In this document: one piece after another, positions 16,963-25,504 of the stretch | Layout of the letters: each line of letters starts with the position of its first letter | Position numbering within the stretch: the stretch's first letter is position 1 | Assembly: GCF_004912155.1 (NCBI RefSeq) | Contig: NZ_STGX01000012.1 | Coordinates: forward strand, 1 to 64,000 | Source: Glycomyces paridis | GTDB lineage: Bacteria > Actinomycetota > Actinomycetes > Mycobacteriales > Micromonosporaceae | Direction of reading: 5' to 3' | DNA: 64,000 nucleotides | Notes under the pieces: generated by a model | Seen by the model: only the letters and a program-made list of their open reading frames with translations | Database searches by the model: none | What the model was told of the DNA's origin: nothing | Made by a program: the position numbers and the translations under genes

Positions 16963-18243
16963 ATGCGCAAACCCCTTCGGCGGCTCCGCGCGGTCCTCGC
17001 CGCCGGTGCCGCCGCCTCGCTCGCGCTGACCGCCGCAGCCTGCGGCGACAGCGGCGAGAGCGACGCCGACCTCTCCTTCTGGCACATCCAGAACCTCGAC
17101 CCGGGCATGTCGACCTGGCAGGAGTTCGCCGACGGCTTCGCCGAGGAGAACGACATCACCATCGACGTCCAGGCCATCGAGAACCAGGCCTTCAAGGACC
17201 GCATGGGCACCGCCGCGCAATCCGGGGACGTGCCCGACATCTTCCACACCTGGGGCGGCGGCGTCCTCGCGCAGCAGGTCGAGGCCGGCCTCGTGAAGGA
17301 CCTGACCGGCAAGCTCGACTGCATCGACCAGATCAACCCGATCGCCCTGGAGGCCTACACGATCGACGGCAAGCTGTACGGCATGCCGTTCGACGCCGGC
17401 GTCGTCGGGTTCTGGTACAACATCGACCTCTTCGACGCCGCGGGCGTCACCGAGCCCCCCGCCACCTGGGACGAGTTCCTCGTCGCCGTCGAGAAGCTGA
17501 AGGACTCCGGCGTCGCGCCGATCGCCCTCGGCGGGGCCGACCAGTGGCCCGGCCACTACTACTGGACCTACCTGGCGATGCGCACCGTCGGCCTCGACGG
17601 CCTCGAGGCCGCCGCCGCGGCCGGTGACTTCTCCGGCGAGGGATTCGTCCAGGCCGGCGACATGGTCGCCGAGCTGGCCGCCATGGAGCCGTTCCAGGAG
17701 GGCTTCGAGTCCGCCGGCTACGGCGAGGCCGACGGCCAGTCCGCGGTCATGGGCGAAGGCGCGGCCGCCATGGAGCTCATGGGCCAGTGGGCGCCGCAGG
17801 CCGCCCGCGACAACTCCGGCACCGAGGGGCCCGAGAACCTCGGCTTCTTCCCCTTCCCGACCGTTGAGGGCGGCGCCGGCGTCTCCACCGAGTGGCTCGG
17901 CGGCGGCAACGGCTACGCCGTCGCGGCCGACGCCCCTGACGAGGCGCTCGACTTCCTCTGCTACTTCATGGAGCCCGAGAACTACGCGAAGGCGATCACC
18001 GACGCCAGCCTGACCCCGGTCGCCGTCGACGTCGCGTCCGTCGCTCCCGAACTGAACCAGGACACCCAGAAGGTCGTCGACTCGCTCGCCACCGCCACCG
18101 GCACGCAGCTCTACCTCGACCAGGCGTACCCGCCGGCCATCGGCGGCACGATCAACGAGGCCACCGAGGGGCTCATCCTCGGCGAGCTCACCTCGCAGGA
18201 CTTCATCGACATGGTCAACGAGGCCTGGGCGGCCGAGAAGTGA
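16963..18243 (+). CDS. Sugar ABC transporter substrate-binding lipoprotein
   Basis: The protein has 426 residues. A lipoprotein signal peptide (RAVLAAGAAASLALTAAAC, lipobox TAAAC) anchors it outside the membrane. The body is a family-1 extracellular solute-binding protein: WHIQNLDPG, FEEFADGF-like opening, GKLYGMPFDAGVVGFWYNIDLF and GAAAMELMGQWAP. It captures a sugar for the two permeases encoded next. GAAAGGAAG precedes the ATG at 16963. The substrate is not predictable; many CGAAAGTTTCG-controlled systems import plant-derived oligosaccharides. Confidence 0.93.
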   Translation: MRKPLRRLRAVLAAGAAASLALTAAACGDSGESDADLSFWHIQNLDPGMSTWQEFADGFAEENDITIDVQAIENQAFKDRMGTAAQSGDVPDIFHTWGGGVLAQQVEAGLVKDLTGKLDCIDQINPIALEAYTIDGKLYGMPFDAGVVGFWYNIDLFDAAGVTEPPATWDEFLVAVEKLKDSGVAPIALGGADQWPGHYYWTYLAMRTVGLDGLEAAAAAGDFSGEGFVQAGDMVAELAAMEPFQEGFESAGYGEADGQSAVMGEGAAAMELMGQWAPQAARDNSGTEGPENLGFFPFPTVEGGAGVSTEWLGGGNGYAVAADAPDEALDFLCYFMEPENYAKAITDASLTPVAVDVASVAPELNQDTQKVVDSLATATGTQLYLDQAYPPAIGGTINEATEGLILGELTSQDFIDMVNEAWAAEK

Positions 18244-19226
18244 CCATCAAGTCCCCCTTGCAGGGCTCCCCTGCCGTGGGGCGCCCGGACCGCCGCGCGG
18301 GCTTCGGCCCGCGCCGGCGGTCCGGGCGCCCCGGCGCGGGGACGCTCGCGTCGTTCATCGCGCCCGGCCTGGTCCTGTTCCTGCTCTTCGTGATCCTGCC
18401 GGTCCTGTTCGCCGCGTACGTGGCGTTCTTCCGGTGGAACGGGCTCGGCGGCGTGCCGACCGACTTCATCGGCCTCGAGAACTTCCGCACCATGCTCGCC
18501 GACAAGGTGTTCCTGGGCGACCTGTGGCGCCTGGCGATCATCGTCGTGCTCTCGCTGGTCATCCAGCTGCCCCTCGCGTTCGGGCTCGCGATGCTGCTGC
18601 ACCAGCGCTTCCCCGGGCGCACCGCGTTCCGGCTCATCTTCTTCGTGCCCTACGTGCTCACCGAGGCCGTCACGGCCGTCCTCTTCGGACTCGTGTTCTC
18701 ACCGCGGCGCGGCTTCGCCGACTCCCTCCTCGCCAGCCTCGGCGTCGAGGCCCAGATCGGCTGGCTCTCCGACCGCGACATCGTCCTGTTCGTCATCTTC
18801 GGCATCCTGGTCTGGAAGTTCTTCGGCTTCCACATGATCCTGTTCCTCGCCGGGCGGCAGAACATCCCCGAGGAGCTGTACGAGGCCGCCGCCATCGACG
18901 GCGCCACCGGCACGCAGGCGTTCCGCTCGATCACGCTGCCGCTCATGGGCCCCACCGTGCGCATGATCGTGTTCCTCTCCGTCATCGGATCGGTGCAGCT
19001 GTTCGACCTCGTGTTCGTGCTCACCGGAGGCGGACCGTTCCACGCCTCCGAGACGCTCGCGATCACCATGTACGAGCAGGGCTTCCAGCGCAACCAGATC
19101 GGCTACGCCTCGGCGCTGTCGATCGCCATGTTCGCCGTCAGCCTCGTGTTCGCGCTCTTCTACCAGCGACTCGTCCTCAACCGCGACCTCCAGGGGTCGC
19201 TGACCACCGCCGGGAACCGCTCATGA
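18240..19226 (+). CDS. Sugar ABC transporter permease (MalF-type)
   Basis: This 328-residue inner-membrane protein has six predicted helices. The EAA loop EELYEAAAIDGATGTQAFR (about residues 215-235) docks the ATPase. GTG at 18240 overlaps the binding-protein stop (GTGA), and the gene overlaps the next permease by four bases, so the three form one operon. No ATPase is encoded; a shared MsiK-type ATPase elsewhere is the usual partner in actinobacteria. The arginine/glycine-rich first ~35 residues are unusually long. Confidence 0.93.
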   Translation: MTIKSPLQGSPAVGRPDRRAGFGPRRRSGRPGAGTLASFIAPGLVLFLLFVILPVLFAAYVAFFRWNGLGGVPTDFIGLENFRTMLADKVFLGDLWRLAIIVVLSLVIQLPLAFGLAMLLHQRFPGRTAFRLIFFVPYVLTEAVTAVLFGLVFSPRRGFADSLLASLGVEAQIGWLSDRDIVLFVIFGILVWKFFGFHMILFLAGRQNIPEELYEAAAIDGATGTQAFRSITLPLMGPTVRMIVFLSVIGSVQLFDLVFVLTGGGPFHASETLAITMYEQGFQRNQIGYASALSIAMFAVSLVFALFYQRLVLNRDLQGSLTTAGNRS

Positions 19227-20065
19227 CGACCACCTTCCGCCGCGTGCGCCTGCTGCGCAACACCGGCTTCTACATCGCCGCGTTCATCACCCTGGCGTTC
19301 GTGGCGACGCCGATCCTGTTCGCGCTCCTGGGCGGGTTCAAGGACAACCAGCAGCTGCGCGAGAACGCGCTGGGCCTGCCGAACCCCTGGAACGTCGCCA
19401 ACTACACCGACGTCCTCGCCTCCGGCGACTTCTGGCGGCAGGTCGTCTCCTCGGTGTTCATCGCGCTGGTCACCACGTTCCTCGTGGTGGCCTGCTCGGC
19501 GATGGTCGCGTTCGTGTTCGCCCGCTACGCCTTCCGCGGCCGCGAAGGCCTGTTCACGCTCTTCGCCGCCGGGATGATGTTCCCCTTCGCCGTGGCCGTC
19601 CTGCCGCTGTTCATCATCCTGCGGACCTTCGAACTGCTCAACAGCCCGCTGGGCGTGATCCTCCCGCAGGCCGCGTTCGGCCTGCCGCTGACGATCATCA
19701 TCCTGCGCACGTTCTTCCGCTCCATCCCCGGCGAGGTCGAGGAGGCCGCGACCATCGACGGCGCCGGGCCGTGGCTCTTCTTCGTCCGCATCCTGCTGCC
19801 CATGTCCCGCCCGGTGCTCGCCACGGTCTCCGTGCTCGCGCTCGTCGGCTCCTGGAACTCCTACCTGCTGCCGCTGGTGGTGCTCCAGAAGCCGACCTGG
19901 TGGACGCTTCCCATCGGCGTCACCCAGTTCAGCGGGCAGTACGCGGTCGAGACCGCGAAGGTCCTCGCGTTCGTCATGCTCGCGATGCTCCCGGCGCTGG
20001 TGTTCTACGCCTTCGCCGAACGGCACCTCATCAGCGGCCTGACCTCGGGCGGCACCAAGGGGTGA
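19223..20065 (+). CDS. Sugar ABC transporter permease (MalG-type)
   Basis: This 280-residue protein has six membrane helices and the EAA motif VEEAATIDGAGPWLFFVRI (about residues 175-195). It forms the heteromeric channel with the preceding MalF-type subunit. Its ATG overlaps that gene's stop (ATGA), implying coupled translation. A strong hairpin 16 bp past the stop ends the operon. Confidence 0.93.
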   Translation: MTTTFRRVRLLRNTGFYIAAFITLAFVATPILFALLGGFKDNQQLRENALGLPNPWNVANYTDVLASGDFWRQVVSSVFIALVTTFLVVACSAMVAFVFARYAFRGREGLFTLFAAGMMFPFAVAVLPLFIILRTFELLNSPLGVILPQAAFGLPLTIIILRTFFRSIPGEVEEAATIDGAGPWLFFVRILLPMSRPVLATVSVLALVGSWNSYLLPLVVLQKPTWWTLPIGVTQFSGQYAVETAKVLAFVMLAMLPALVFYAFAERHLISGLTSGGTKG

Positions 20066-20080
20066 GTCGTCCGAACACCA

Positions 20081-20116
20081 GACGGGCCCGGGGTGATGGG
20101 ACTCCCCGGGCCCGTC
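20081..20116 (+). terminator. Terminator of the sugar importer operon
   Basis: A 13-bp perfect stem GACGGGCCCGGGG/CCCCGGGCCCGTC with a 10-base loop. Confidence 0.85.
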
Positions 20117-20163
20117 GCGTTCCCCGCGGGAACCGCGCGGCGCCCCGCGGCGTCCCAGGAGGC

Positions 20164-22056
20164 ATGAAGACCAGACTCCTCATCGCACTCGCCGCCGCAC
20201 TCGGCGCCGGCGCCTGCACCGCACCCTCGGGCGAGTTCGTCCCCGACGTCGCCCAGCCCCCCTGGGTCCCCGTGTCCGCCCAGCTCGCCGCCTTCGACTC
20301 CTGCGAGGACGCCCTCGAAGGCATCCAGGACGCCGCCATCGCCGCCCTCGGCGACTGGGAGCCCGGCGGCGAGACGCGCGGCGGCATCGAGTTCGCCGAG
20401 GAGGAGGCCGGCGCCGTCGCCGACGCCGAGGCGCCCACCGCCGCGGGCGACCAGACCTCCCACTCCGAGACCAACAACGCCGTCGCGGGCGTGGACGAGC
20501 CCGACATCGTCAAGACCGACGGCACCTACGTCTACAGCGTCGTCAACCAGGTCCTTCGCGTGGTCGACACCCGCTCGACCGAGGTCGTCGCCGAACGCGC
20601 CCTCGACACGTACTCCTGGGACCACCGGCTGTTCCTCGGCGACGGCGAACTCCTCCTCATGTACACACAGGACGTCGAGACCGACGAGACGTACTACAGC
20701 CAGTTCCGCATCGAACGCCTCGACCCCGCCACCCTCGACGTCCTCGACCGCTTCGCGATGGAGGGCTCCATGGTCGACGCCCGCCTCGTCGGCGGCGAAG
20801 TGCGTCTCGCCGTCTCCTCCCAGCCGCAGCTCGAACCGGTGTGGAACCTCATGTGGGACGGGCACTCCGACGCCGACGACGTCGCCGAGGCCCTGCGCGA
20901 CACCGAGATCGAGGACTGGCTTCCCGAGTTCGAGGTCAACGGCGAAGCGGGCGACATCGACTGCGCCGACGTCGCCCACCCCGAACGCTTCAGCGGCAAC
21001 TCCCTCAGCGTCCTCGCCCTCCCCGCCGACGGCGGCTGGGAAGGCGCCGAGCCCCACACCGTCATGGCCGACGGCGAGACCGTCCACGGCACCACCGAGA
21101 GCCTCTACATCGCCCACTACGACTATGCCTGGGACGAGACCGAACCCGAAGCCGAGACCGAGCTCTACCGCTTCGCCTTCGAAGACGGACAGCCCCGCCT
21201 CGCCGGCGAGGCCGCCGTCCCCGGCACCCTCCTCAACCAGTACTCCCTCAGCGAATACGACGGCCACCTCCGCGTCGCCACCACCGAGAACGACACCGCC
21301 TGGTGGGGCGGCTGCGGCCCGATGACCGACTGCGCGTGGGAGATCGCCCCTCAAGACCAGGAGCCCTCCAAGTCCACCGTCACCGTCTTCGCCGTCGGCG
21401 AGGACAGCCTGGAGCAGACCGGCTCGGTCACCGACCTCGGCGTCGACGAGCAGATCTACGCCGTCCGCTTCATCGGCGACACCGGCTACGTCGTCACCTT
21501 CCGCCAGACCGACCCGCTGTACACAGTGGATCTCACTGACCCCGCGAATCCCGTCGTCACCGGCGAACTCAAGATCACCGGCTACTCCGGCTACCTCCAC
21601 CCCGTCGGCGACGACCGGCTCCTGGGCGTCGGCCAGGAGGCCACTGAGGACGGCATGACCACCGGCCTCCAAGTCAGCCTCTTCGACACCGGGGCGGACG
21701 AGGCGACCGTCCTCGACCAGTACTTCATGCCCAACGCCGACTCGGCCGTCCAGTGGGACCCCCACGCCTTCCTCTACTGGGCCGACACCGCCATCGCCGT
21801 CATGCCCACCACCAGCTGGGGCGAGAACGGGTACGACTACCAGTCCGGCGCCCTCGTCCTCGACGTCGGCGACGACACGCTGACCGAAGCGGCCTGGATC
21901 GAGCACGACGGAGGCACCGACGAAGAGAGCGGCTACTACCAGGAAGTCCTGCGCGCCATCGTCATCGGCGACGAGCTTTGGACCCTCTCCACCTCGGGCC
22001 TCCAGGCCAACGGACTCGGCGGCGACTACATCGAGGCCGGGTCCGTCGCCTGGTAG
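20164..22056 (+). CDS. Secreted beta-propeller domain lipoprotein
   Basis: The protein has 630 residues. A short signal peptide ends at a lipobox-like GAGAC (about residue 18). The segment ETNNAVAGVDEPDIVKTDG (about residues 103-121) followed by YVYSVVNQVLRVVD is the signature opening of the secreted beta-propeller family (Beta_propel). The rest is repeated beta-strand blades with acidic turns. The family is extracytoplasmic and of unknown function; fold suggests a binding scaffold. AGGAGG precedes the ATG at 20164. The gene is monocistronic between two long hairpins. Confidence 0.85.
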   Translation: MKTRLLIALAAALGAGACTAPSGEFVPDVAQPPWVPVSAQLAAFDSCEDALEGIQDAAIAALGDWEPGGETRGGIEFAEEEAGAVADAEAPTAAGDQTSHSETNNAVAGVDEPDIVKTDGTYVYSVVNQVLRVVDTRSTEVVAERALDTYSWDHRLFLGDGELLLMYTQDVETDETYYSQFRIERLDPATLDVLDRFAMEGSMVDARLVGGEVRLAVSSQPQLEPVWNLMWDGHSDADDVAEALRDTEIEDWLPEFEVNGEAGDIDCADVAHPERFSGNSLSVLALPADGGWEGAEPHTVMADGETVHGTTESLYIAHYDYAWDETEPEAETELYRFAFEDGQPRLAGEAAVPGTLLNQYSLSEYDGHLRVATTENDTAWWGGCGPMTDCAWEIAPQDQEPSKSTVTVFAVGEDSLEQTGSVTDLGVDEQIYAVRFIGDTGYVVTFRQTDPLYTVDLTDPANPVVTGELKITGYSGYLHPVGDDRLLGVGQEATEDGMTTGLQVSLFDTGADEATVLDQYFMPNADSAVQWDPHAFLYWADTAIAVMPTTSWGENGYDYQSGALVLDVGDDTLTEAAWIEHDGGTDEESGYYQEVLRAIVIGDELWTLSTSGLQANGLGGDYIEAGSVAW

Positions 22057-22105
22057 CGCCCTACTTCACCGCGTCCGCGGAGGACCGCTGACCGGCGCAT
22101 CACGC

Positions 22106-22138
22106 GCGCGGGCCCGCACCGGGGGTGCGGGCCCGCGC
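22106..22138 (+). terminator. Terminator after the beta-propeller gene
   Basis: A perfect 15-bp stem GCGCGGGCCCGCACC/GGTGCGGGCCCGCGC with a GGG loop lies between the beta-propeller gene and the small membrane-protein gene. Confidence 0.85.
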
Positions 22139-22162
22139 TAGCGTAGGACCCGGAGGTGCGAC

Positions 22163-22636
22163 ATGCCGAGCAGGGACGAAGCCGCGATCACCCTCCGCCA
22201 CGTCCGCAGCTACCAGCGCCGCCCCGGCACCGAAGGCGGCACCACCACCGTCTACCGCGGCCCGGTCGCCACCTTCACCCTCACCCGCCCCGACCCGCCC
22301 GGCGAACGCACCGTCACCTGTCCCCACTGCGAGCGGGAAGTCACGATCGCACTCCGCTCCGCCCCGCAGATGCAAAGACTCAGAACGGCACTGACGATCA
22401 CGCTCACCACGGCGCTCGCCCTCCTCGTTCTGAGCCTCCTCCTCGTCTACGGCGACTCCAGCCTCCTGCGCCTCCTCTTCGGCCTCCTCGGCGCCCTCGC
22501 CCTGGTGACCGCCGCCTTCACCGCCCTCCGCCTCCGAACCGACAACGGCGCCGAAGTGGTACGCGACAACGCCACCTACCACCACCCCAGCGGCACCGAC
22601 CTCCCCGAGGAAGACCAATTCCACGTCCTCGCCTGA
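22163..22636 (+). CDS. Two-TM protein with CxxC motif, unknown function
   Basis: The 157-residue protein has a soluble N-terminus containing TVTCPHCEREVTI (CxxC, about residue 52), suggestive of half a zinc ribbon. Two hydrophobic helices follow (LTTALALLVLSLLLVYG and LRLLFGLLGALALVTAAF), then a short polar tail. I recognise no family. GGAGG precedes the ATG at 22163. Its high GC matches the genome; the low-GC insertion starts right after it. Confidence 0.7.
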   Translation: MPSRDEAAITLRHVRSYQRRPGTEGGTTTVYRGPVATFTLTRPDPPGERTVTCPHCEREVTIALRSAPQMQRLRTALTITLTTALALLVLSLLLVYGDSSLLRLLFGLLGALALVTAAFTALRLRTDNGAEVVRDNATYHHPSGTDLPEEDQFHVLA

Positions 22637-22695
22637 CTCCCCTCCTGGGCGGAAGTCATCCAGGTCAAAGGATTGCGACTCATCAGAGGAGCCGT

Positions 22696-22716
22696 CGCAG
22701 GGATCTCGAACCTACG
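22696..22716 (-). other. tRNA T-arm-like hairpin at the edge of the low-GC island
   Basis: Read on the minus strand, CGTAGG-TTCGAGATC-CCTGCG forms a 6-bp stem with a loop beginning TTCGA, as in a tRNA T-arm, but the loop has nine bases and no cloverleaf surrounds it. Integrating elements often carry tRNA 3' fragments at their ends, so it may mark an old attachment site. The resemblance may be chance. Confidence 0.25.
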
Positions 22717-22725
22717 TCCGGAGTG

Positions 22726-23460
22726 CTAAGACTGTCCTTCCAACCGCTGTTGCTTGCGGAGTTCAAGTCTCGTGTACCACTCTCGGCCGGCTTTCCCACA
22801 ATTGTTCCCGATGTGATCACGAAGCCCACCAGTGCGGTTATTGTAAAGGCTCAGGTTTTCCTCGCCCCGCAGGATCTCCACCTTGAGTCTCTCCAGAGAA
22901 CCGAATAGCGAATCGACGGCATACTTCACTGCCTCAAATTCTCTTAGTTCACGTCGCCGCCCACTATATGACCGCTGGTTCAACCGCCGGTCCAGGTATT
23001 GCTTTCTTCCCTTGAGTTGACTCAAGCTTCCCGAGACATCTCGCCTTACCTGAATTGCAATATTCTTATGCCTATGCCATTCGTCGGCAATGGACATGCT
23101 TTCAAAGTGTTGTTTCTTCAAGAAATCGAACCTGAGCTCATCGTATTGTCGGAAAACAATTCCCTGTAGCTCGCTCCCTTTCGCTTCCAACTTCTGCCGC
23201 GCATTCTCAAGCACGACTTCCGCACCTGAGGTCCGGGAGCGGAGCCTATCAGCCTCTTCAATTATCCGTGCAGGATCGTTGGCGCTTCTTTGTTCGAGCT
23301 TATTTTGGCACCATACTACGAAGAATACGATCGCAGCGATAAGCCCCAGAATCACAAACGGAAGAGCATGGGTGATCAACCAAGTTACCAGCCAGACGAT
23401 TACCTTTACTCCGAGAGCGAAGGCAACCAGTGCATACATCACCCCCCAGAAGAACTTCAT
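22726..23460 (-). CDS. Low-GC membrane/coiled-coil protein, second gene of island cassette
   Basis: The 244-residue protein has two N-terminal hydrophobic helices (about residues 5-52; LPFVILGLIAAIVFFVVW is the second). They are followed by ~170 residues of charged, coiled-coil-prone cytoplasmic helix. The C-terminal block NCGKAGREWYTRLELRKQQR looks conserved-like, with one Cys and an aromatic pair. No family is recognised. Codon use is far more A/T-rich than all neighbours, so it was acquired horizontally. The ATG overlaps the stop of the preceding gene (ATGA), so the two proteins are made together and probably work together. Confidence 0.7.
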   Translation of the reverse strand: MKFFWGVMYALVAFALGVKVIVWLVTWLITHALPFVILGLIAAIVFFVVWCQNKLEQRSANDPARIIEEADRLRSRTSGAEVVLENARQKLEAKGSELQGIVFRQYDELRFDFLKKQHFESMSIADEWHRHKNIAIQVRRDVSGSLSQLKGRKQYLDRRLNQRSYSGRRRELREFEAVKYAVDSLFGSLERLKVEILRGEENLSLYNNRTGGLRDHIGNNCGKAGREWYTRLELRKQQRLEGQS

Positions 23461-23975
23461 TGCCCGCCACTCCTGTCCCGCTTGCCTTCAAGCGCCTGCC
23501 AATTGGCGATCGCAAAGTCCGCCGGACCGAGCTGAAGAACCTCTGAGAGCTTGACTAGATTGTCTCCCCTGTGCATGAGCACATGACCAATGTTTCCGGA
23601 GAGCACCGCAATGGTTTCTGTCGCTATGATGCGCTGTTCAAGTTCAATCCGAGGCTGCCCGCAGATGTTCACCATGTTCTGCATCGCGCGAGATATCCCA
23701 CCGAGCTGCACACTGAGTTCCCGAGAATGGTCCCGCTCCAACTCGAACTGACGGATGATTTGAACCTGCCTTACCCAAATCTGCTCCTGGATGATGCCCT
23801 GCTGCCGCGCGATAATATTCTCAATCCTCTTGAACCGCCTGATTTCGGTAATACAGGCTCCGATGTGAGAAACCGTTTCCGCAGCAGCTCCCAGCGGGTT
23901 CAGCGCATCCGAGATAGCAGAGACCACTTCCGCCCAAATCGGTTTCTTCCCTTCAAATTGAACAATTTCTTGCAT
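23457..23975 (-). CDS. Low-GC helical protein, first gene of island cassette
   Basis: The 172-residue protein is predicted mostly helical and soluble. It opens MQEIVQFEGKKPIWAEV, then a small Ala/Gly-rich helix pair (SDALNPLGAAAETVSHIGAC), and a central coiled-coil-like run (ENIIARQQGIIQEQIWVRQV). The C-terminal half also looks helical. I do not recognise it. The ATG at 23975 is chosen because AAGGG lies seven bases upstream; an upstream in-frame ATG at 24005 has no such site. It is co-translated with the membrane protein encoded next. A defence, toxin-immunity or envelope role is possible, but nothing in the sequence decides. Confidence 0.68.
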   Translation of the reverse strand: MQEIVQFEGKKPIWAEVVSAISDALNPLGAAAETVSHIGACITEIRRFKRIENIIARQQGIIQEQIWVRQVQIIRQFELERDHSRELSVQLGGISRAMQNMVNICGQPRIELEQRIIATETIAVLSGNIGHVLMHRGDNLVKLSEVLQLGPADFAIANWQALEGKRDRSGGQ

Positions 23976-24233
23976 TGCGATTCCCTTCTCGTGAGCACCA
24001 GGCATGGCCGATCGCCTTGATGGCTCCTATGCCCGATTGGCACATAACCGTGCTTACACGCATCACCAAGGAAATCCTGATGTAATCCTAATCCAGGAGA
24101 TACAGAAGCGCACGCCCCGGTACTCGTATTCGCCCATGCTGGCTCCGCGCAACAATAGGATCGCTAATATGCGGACGTACCTTTGGAGAGCTTGAACGTT
24201 AATCGCCACTAGGGAACCATCGAGTCATATCCA
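23976..24233. other. Low-GC flank of the island
   Basis: No gene is seen. Base composition stays clearly below the genome norm up to about 24240 and then returns to high GC. It presumably carries the promoter for the leftward cassette. I found no repeat matching the left edge of the island. Confidence 0.5.
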
Positions 24234-24693
24234 TTACCTATGGTGCCGTAGAATCCGTGCGACAACATGATCATCGGCAAGAGACGACTCGCCATGTGGG
24301 GCGACTACAACCCGCACGTCGTCTTCATAGATCACGTGTCCGGGATTGGTGGGACGAACCGTTTCACACTCGACACCGTGCGCGGTCAGGATCCTCAGGT
24401 AGCCGGGAACGCGCGATGAGATGCGTCGCCGAGGATCTGACCGGGCCGGGCCCGGTGTTGACCTCGTGGTCATAAACGGCCGGATCCGCCGTCGAGGGGT
24501 CCGGGTACGCCGCGTTGTACCAGTCGTTGTTGCCGCGGCGGCACCGCTCCTGTTCGTCGGTCAGTGCTCCCTATTTCGCGAGGGTACTGATCAGCCCGAA
24601 CACTCCGGTGAAATGCCCCGCGCTGACCCATTGCCTGGGCTGAAACCGCACATAGTGAACCGGTCCCGCGCCGCTGTCCCCGATGGTCTCCAT
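24234..24693 (-). pseudogene. Broken actinobacterial hypothetical gene (stop codon plus frameshift)
   Basis: From an ATG at 24693 (after GAGAGGA) the frame reads METIGDSGAGPVHYVRFQPRQW and continues into GVFGLISTLAK, where a TAG at 24571-24573 interrupts it. The same frame resumes as GALTDEQERCRRGNNDWYNA. Near 24400-24410 a one-base deletion shifts the frame, after which RVPGYLRILTAHGVECE and PGHVIYEDDVRVVV complete the protein to a TAA at 24234. Both halves look like one conserved Streptomyces-type protein of unknown function. Two lesions argue for decay rather than sequencing error. Confidence 0.65.
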
Positions 24694-24817
24694 CCCCGAT
24701 TCCTCTCACCGCCGCCGTTGGGGTCGGATCGGTTTCGGCGCGGCTGCGCTGCCGTCATCGATGGCAGGAGGCGGCGCCGTGCCGCCCGTGCGAAACGGCT
24801 CCCTGCGAGAATGCCGT

Positions 24818-25321
24818 GTGACTTTTACTCCTGTGAGCCTGTGCCTGCTGACCCGGACCGCTGCCGATGGGAGGCGGGAGGTGCTGCTCGGGCGGAAGAA
24901 GCGCGGGTTCGGGGTGGGGAAGGTCGTCGGGCCCGGGGGCCATGTGGAGTCGGGAGAGAGCGCGGCGGAGGCGGCCGCGCGGGAGACCACCGAGGAGACG
25001 GGGCTCGCGGTCGCGGTGGGTGACCTTCGAGCGGCTGCGAACGTGACCTTCCGGTTCCCGGCGAAGCCGGCTTGGGACATGCGGGTCGCCGTGTTCACCG
25101 GGGAGCGGTTTGCTGGGGAGGCCCGCGAGACCGAGGAGTTGGCTCCGCGCTGGTACCCGGTCGATGCGTTGCCGATCGACGAGATGTGGAGCGACAACCG
25201 CCTCTGGCTTCCCCAAGTGCTGGAGGGTCGGCGGCTCGATGCGGCGTTCGTGTTCGCTGAGGACGGCGAGACCGTCGCCGAGTCCCATGTTGCGATCGTC
25301 GCCGAGGACTGGGCCGAATAG
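24818..25321 (+). CDS. Nudix hydrolase, MTH1/8-oxo-dGTPase-like
   Basis: The protein has 167 residues. The Nudix box is complete: GGHVESGESAAEAAARETTE followed directly by ETGL (GX5EX7REUXEEXGU). The preceding LLGRKKRGFGVGKVVGPGG closely follows the arrangement of MTH1-type enzymes, which sanitise oxidised purine nucleotides by hydrolysing them to monophosphates. The GTG at 24818 is chosen because the conserved beta strand (VTFTPVSLCLL) begins there; the ribosome site is weak. Confidence 0.85.
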   Translation: MTFTPVSLCLLTRTAADGRREVLLGRKKRGFGVGKVVGPGGHVESGESAAEAAARETTEETGLAVAVGDLRAAANVTFRFPAKPAWDMRVAVFTGERFAGEARETEELAPRWYPVDALPIDEMWSDNRLWLPQVLEGRRLDAAFVFAEDGETVAESHVAIVAEDWAE

Positions 25322-25385
25322 CCCGCTCGGCGGAGGGGCAGGCTGCCCTGACTTCGGAGACGCCGCATGGGAACTGATGCGCGAG

Positions 25386-25416
25386 GGGCCCGTGCCGGGT
25401 GCGGCACGGGCCCTTT
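25386..25416 (+). terminator. Terminator between Nudix and exporter genes
   Basis: An 11-bp stem GGGCCCGTGCC/GGCACGGGCCC has a six-base loop and is followed by TTT. It lies between convergent genes and may serve both. Confidence 0.8.
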
Positions 25417-25504
25417 CCCGGTTTCCCTTCGGGTTCTTGCGGCGCTGGGAGAACCGGCGACCGAGGTTCTTGCTCTCCGCCGAGATCCAGCGCCGTGAAC
25501 GGGC

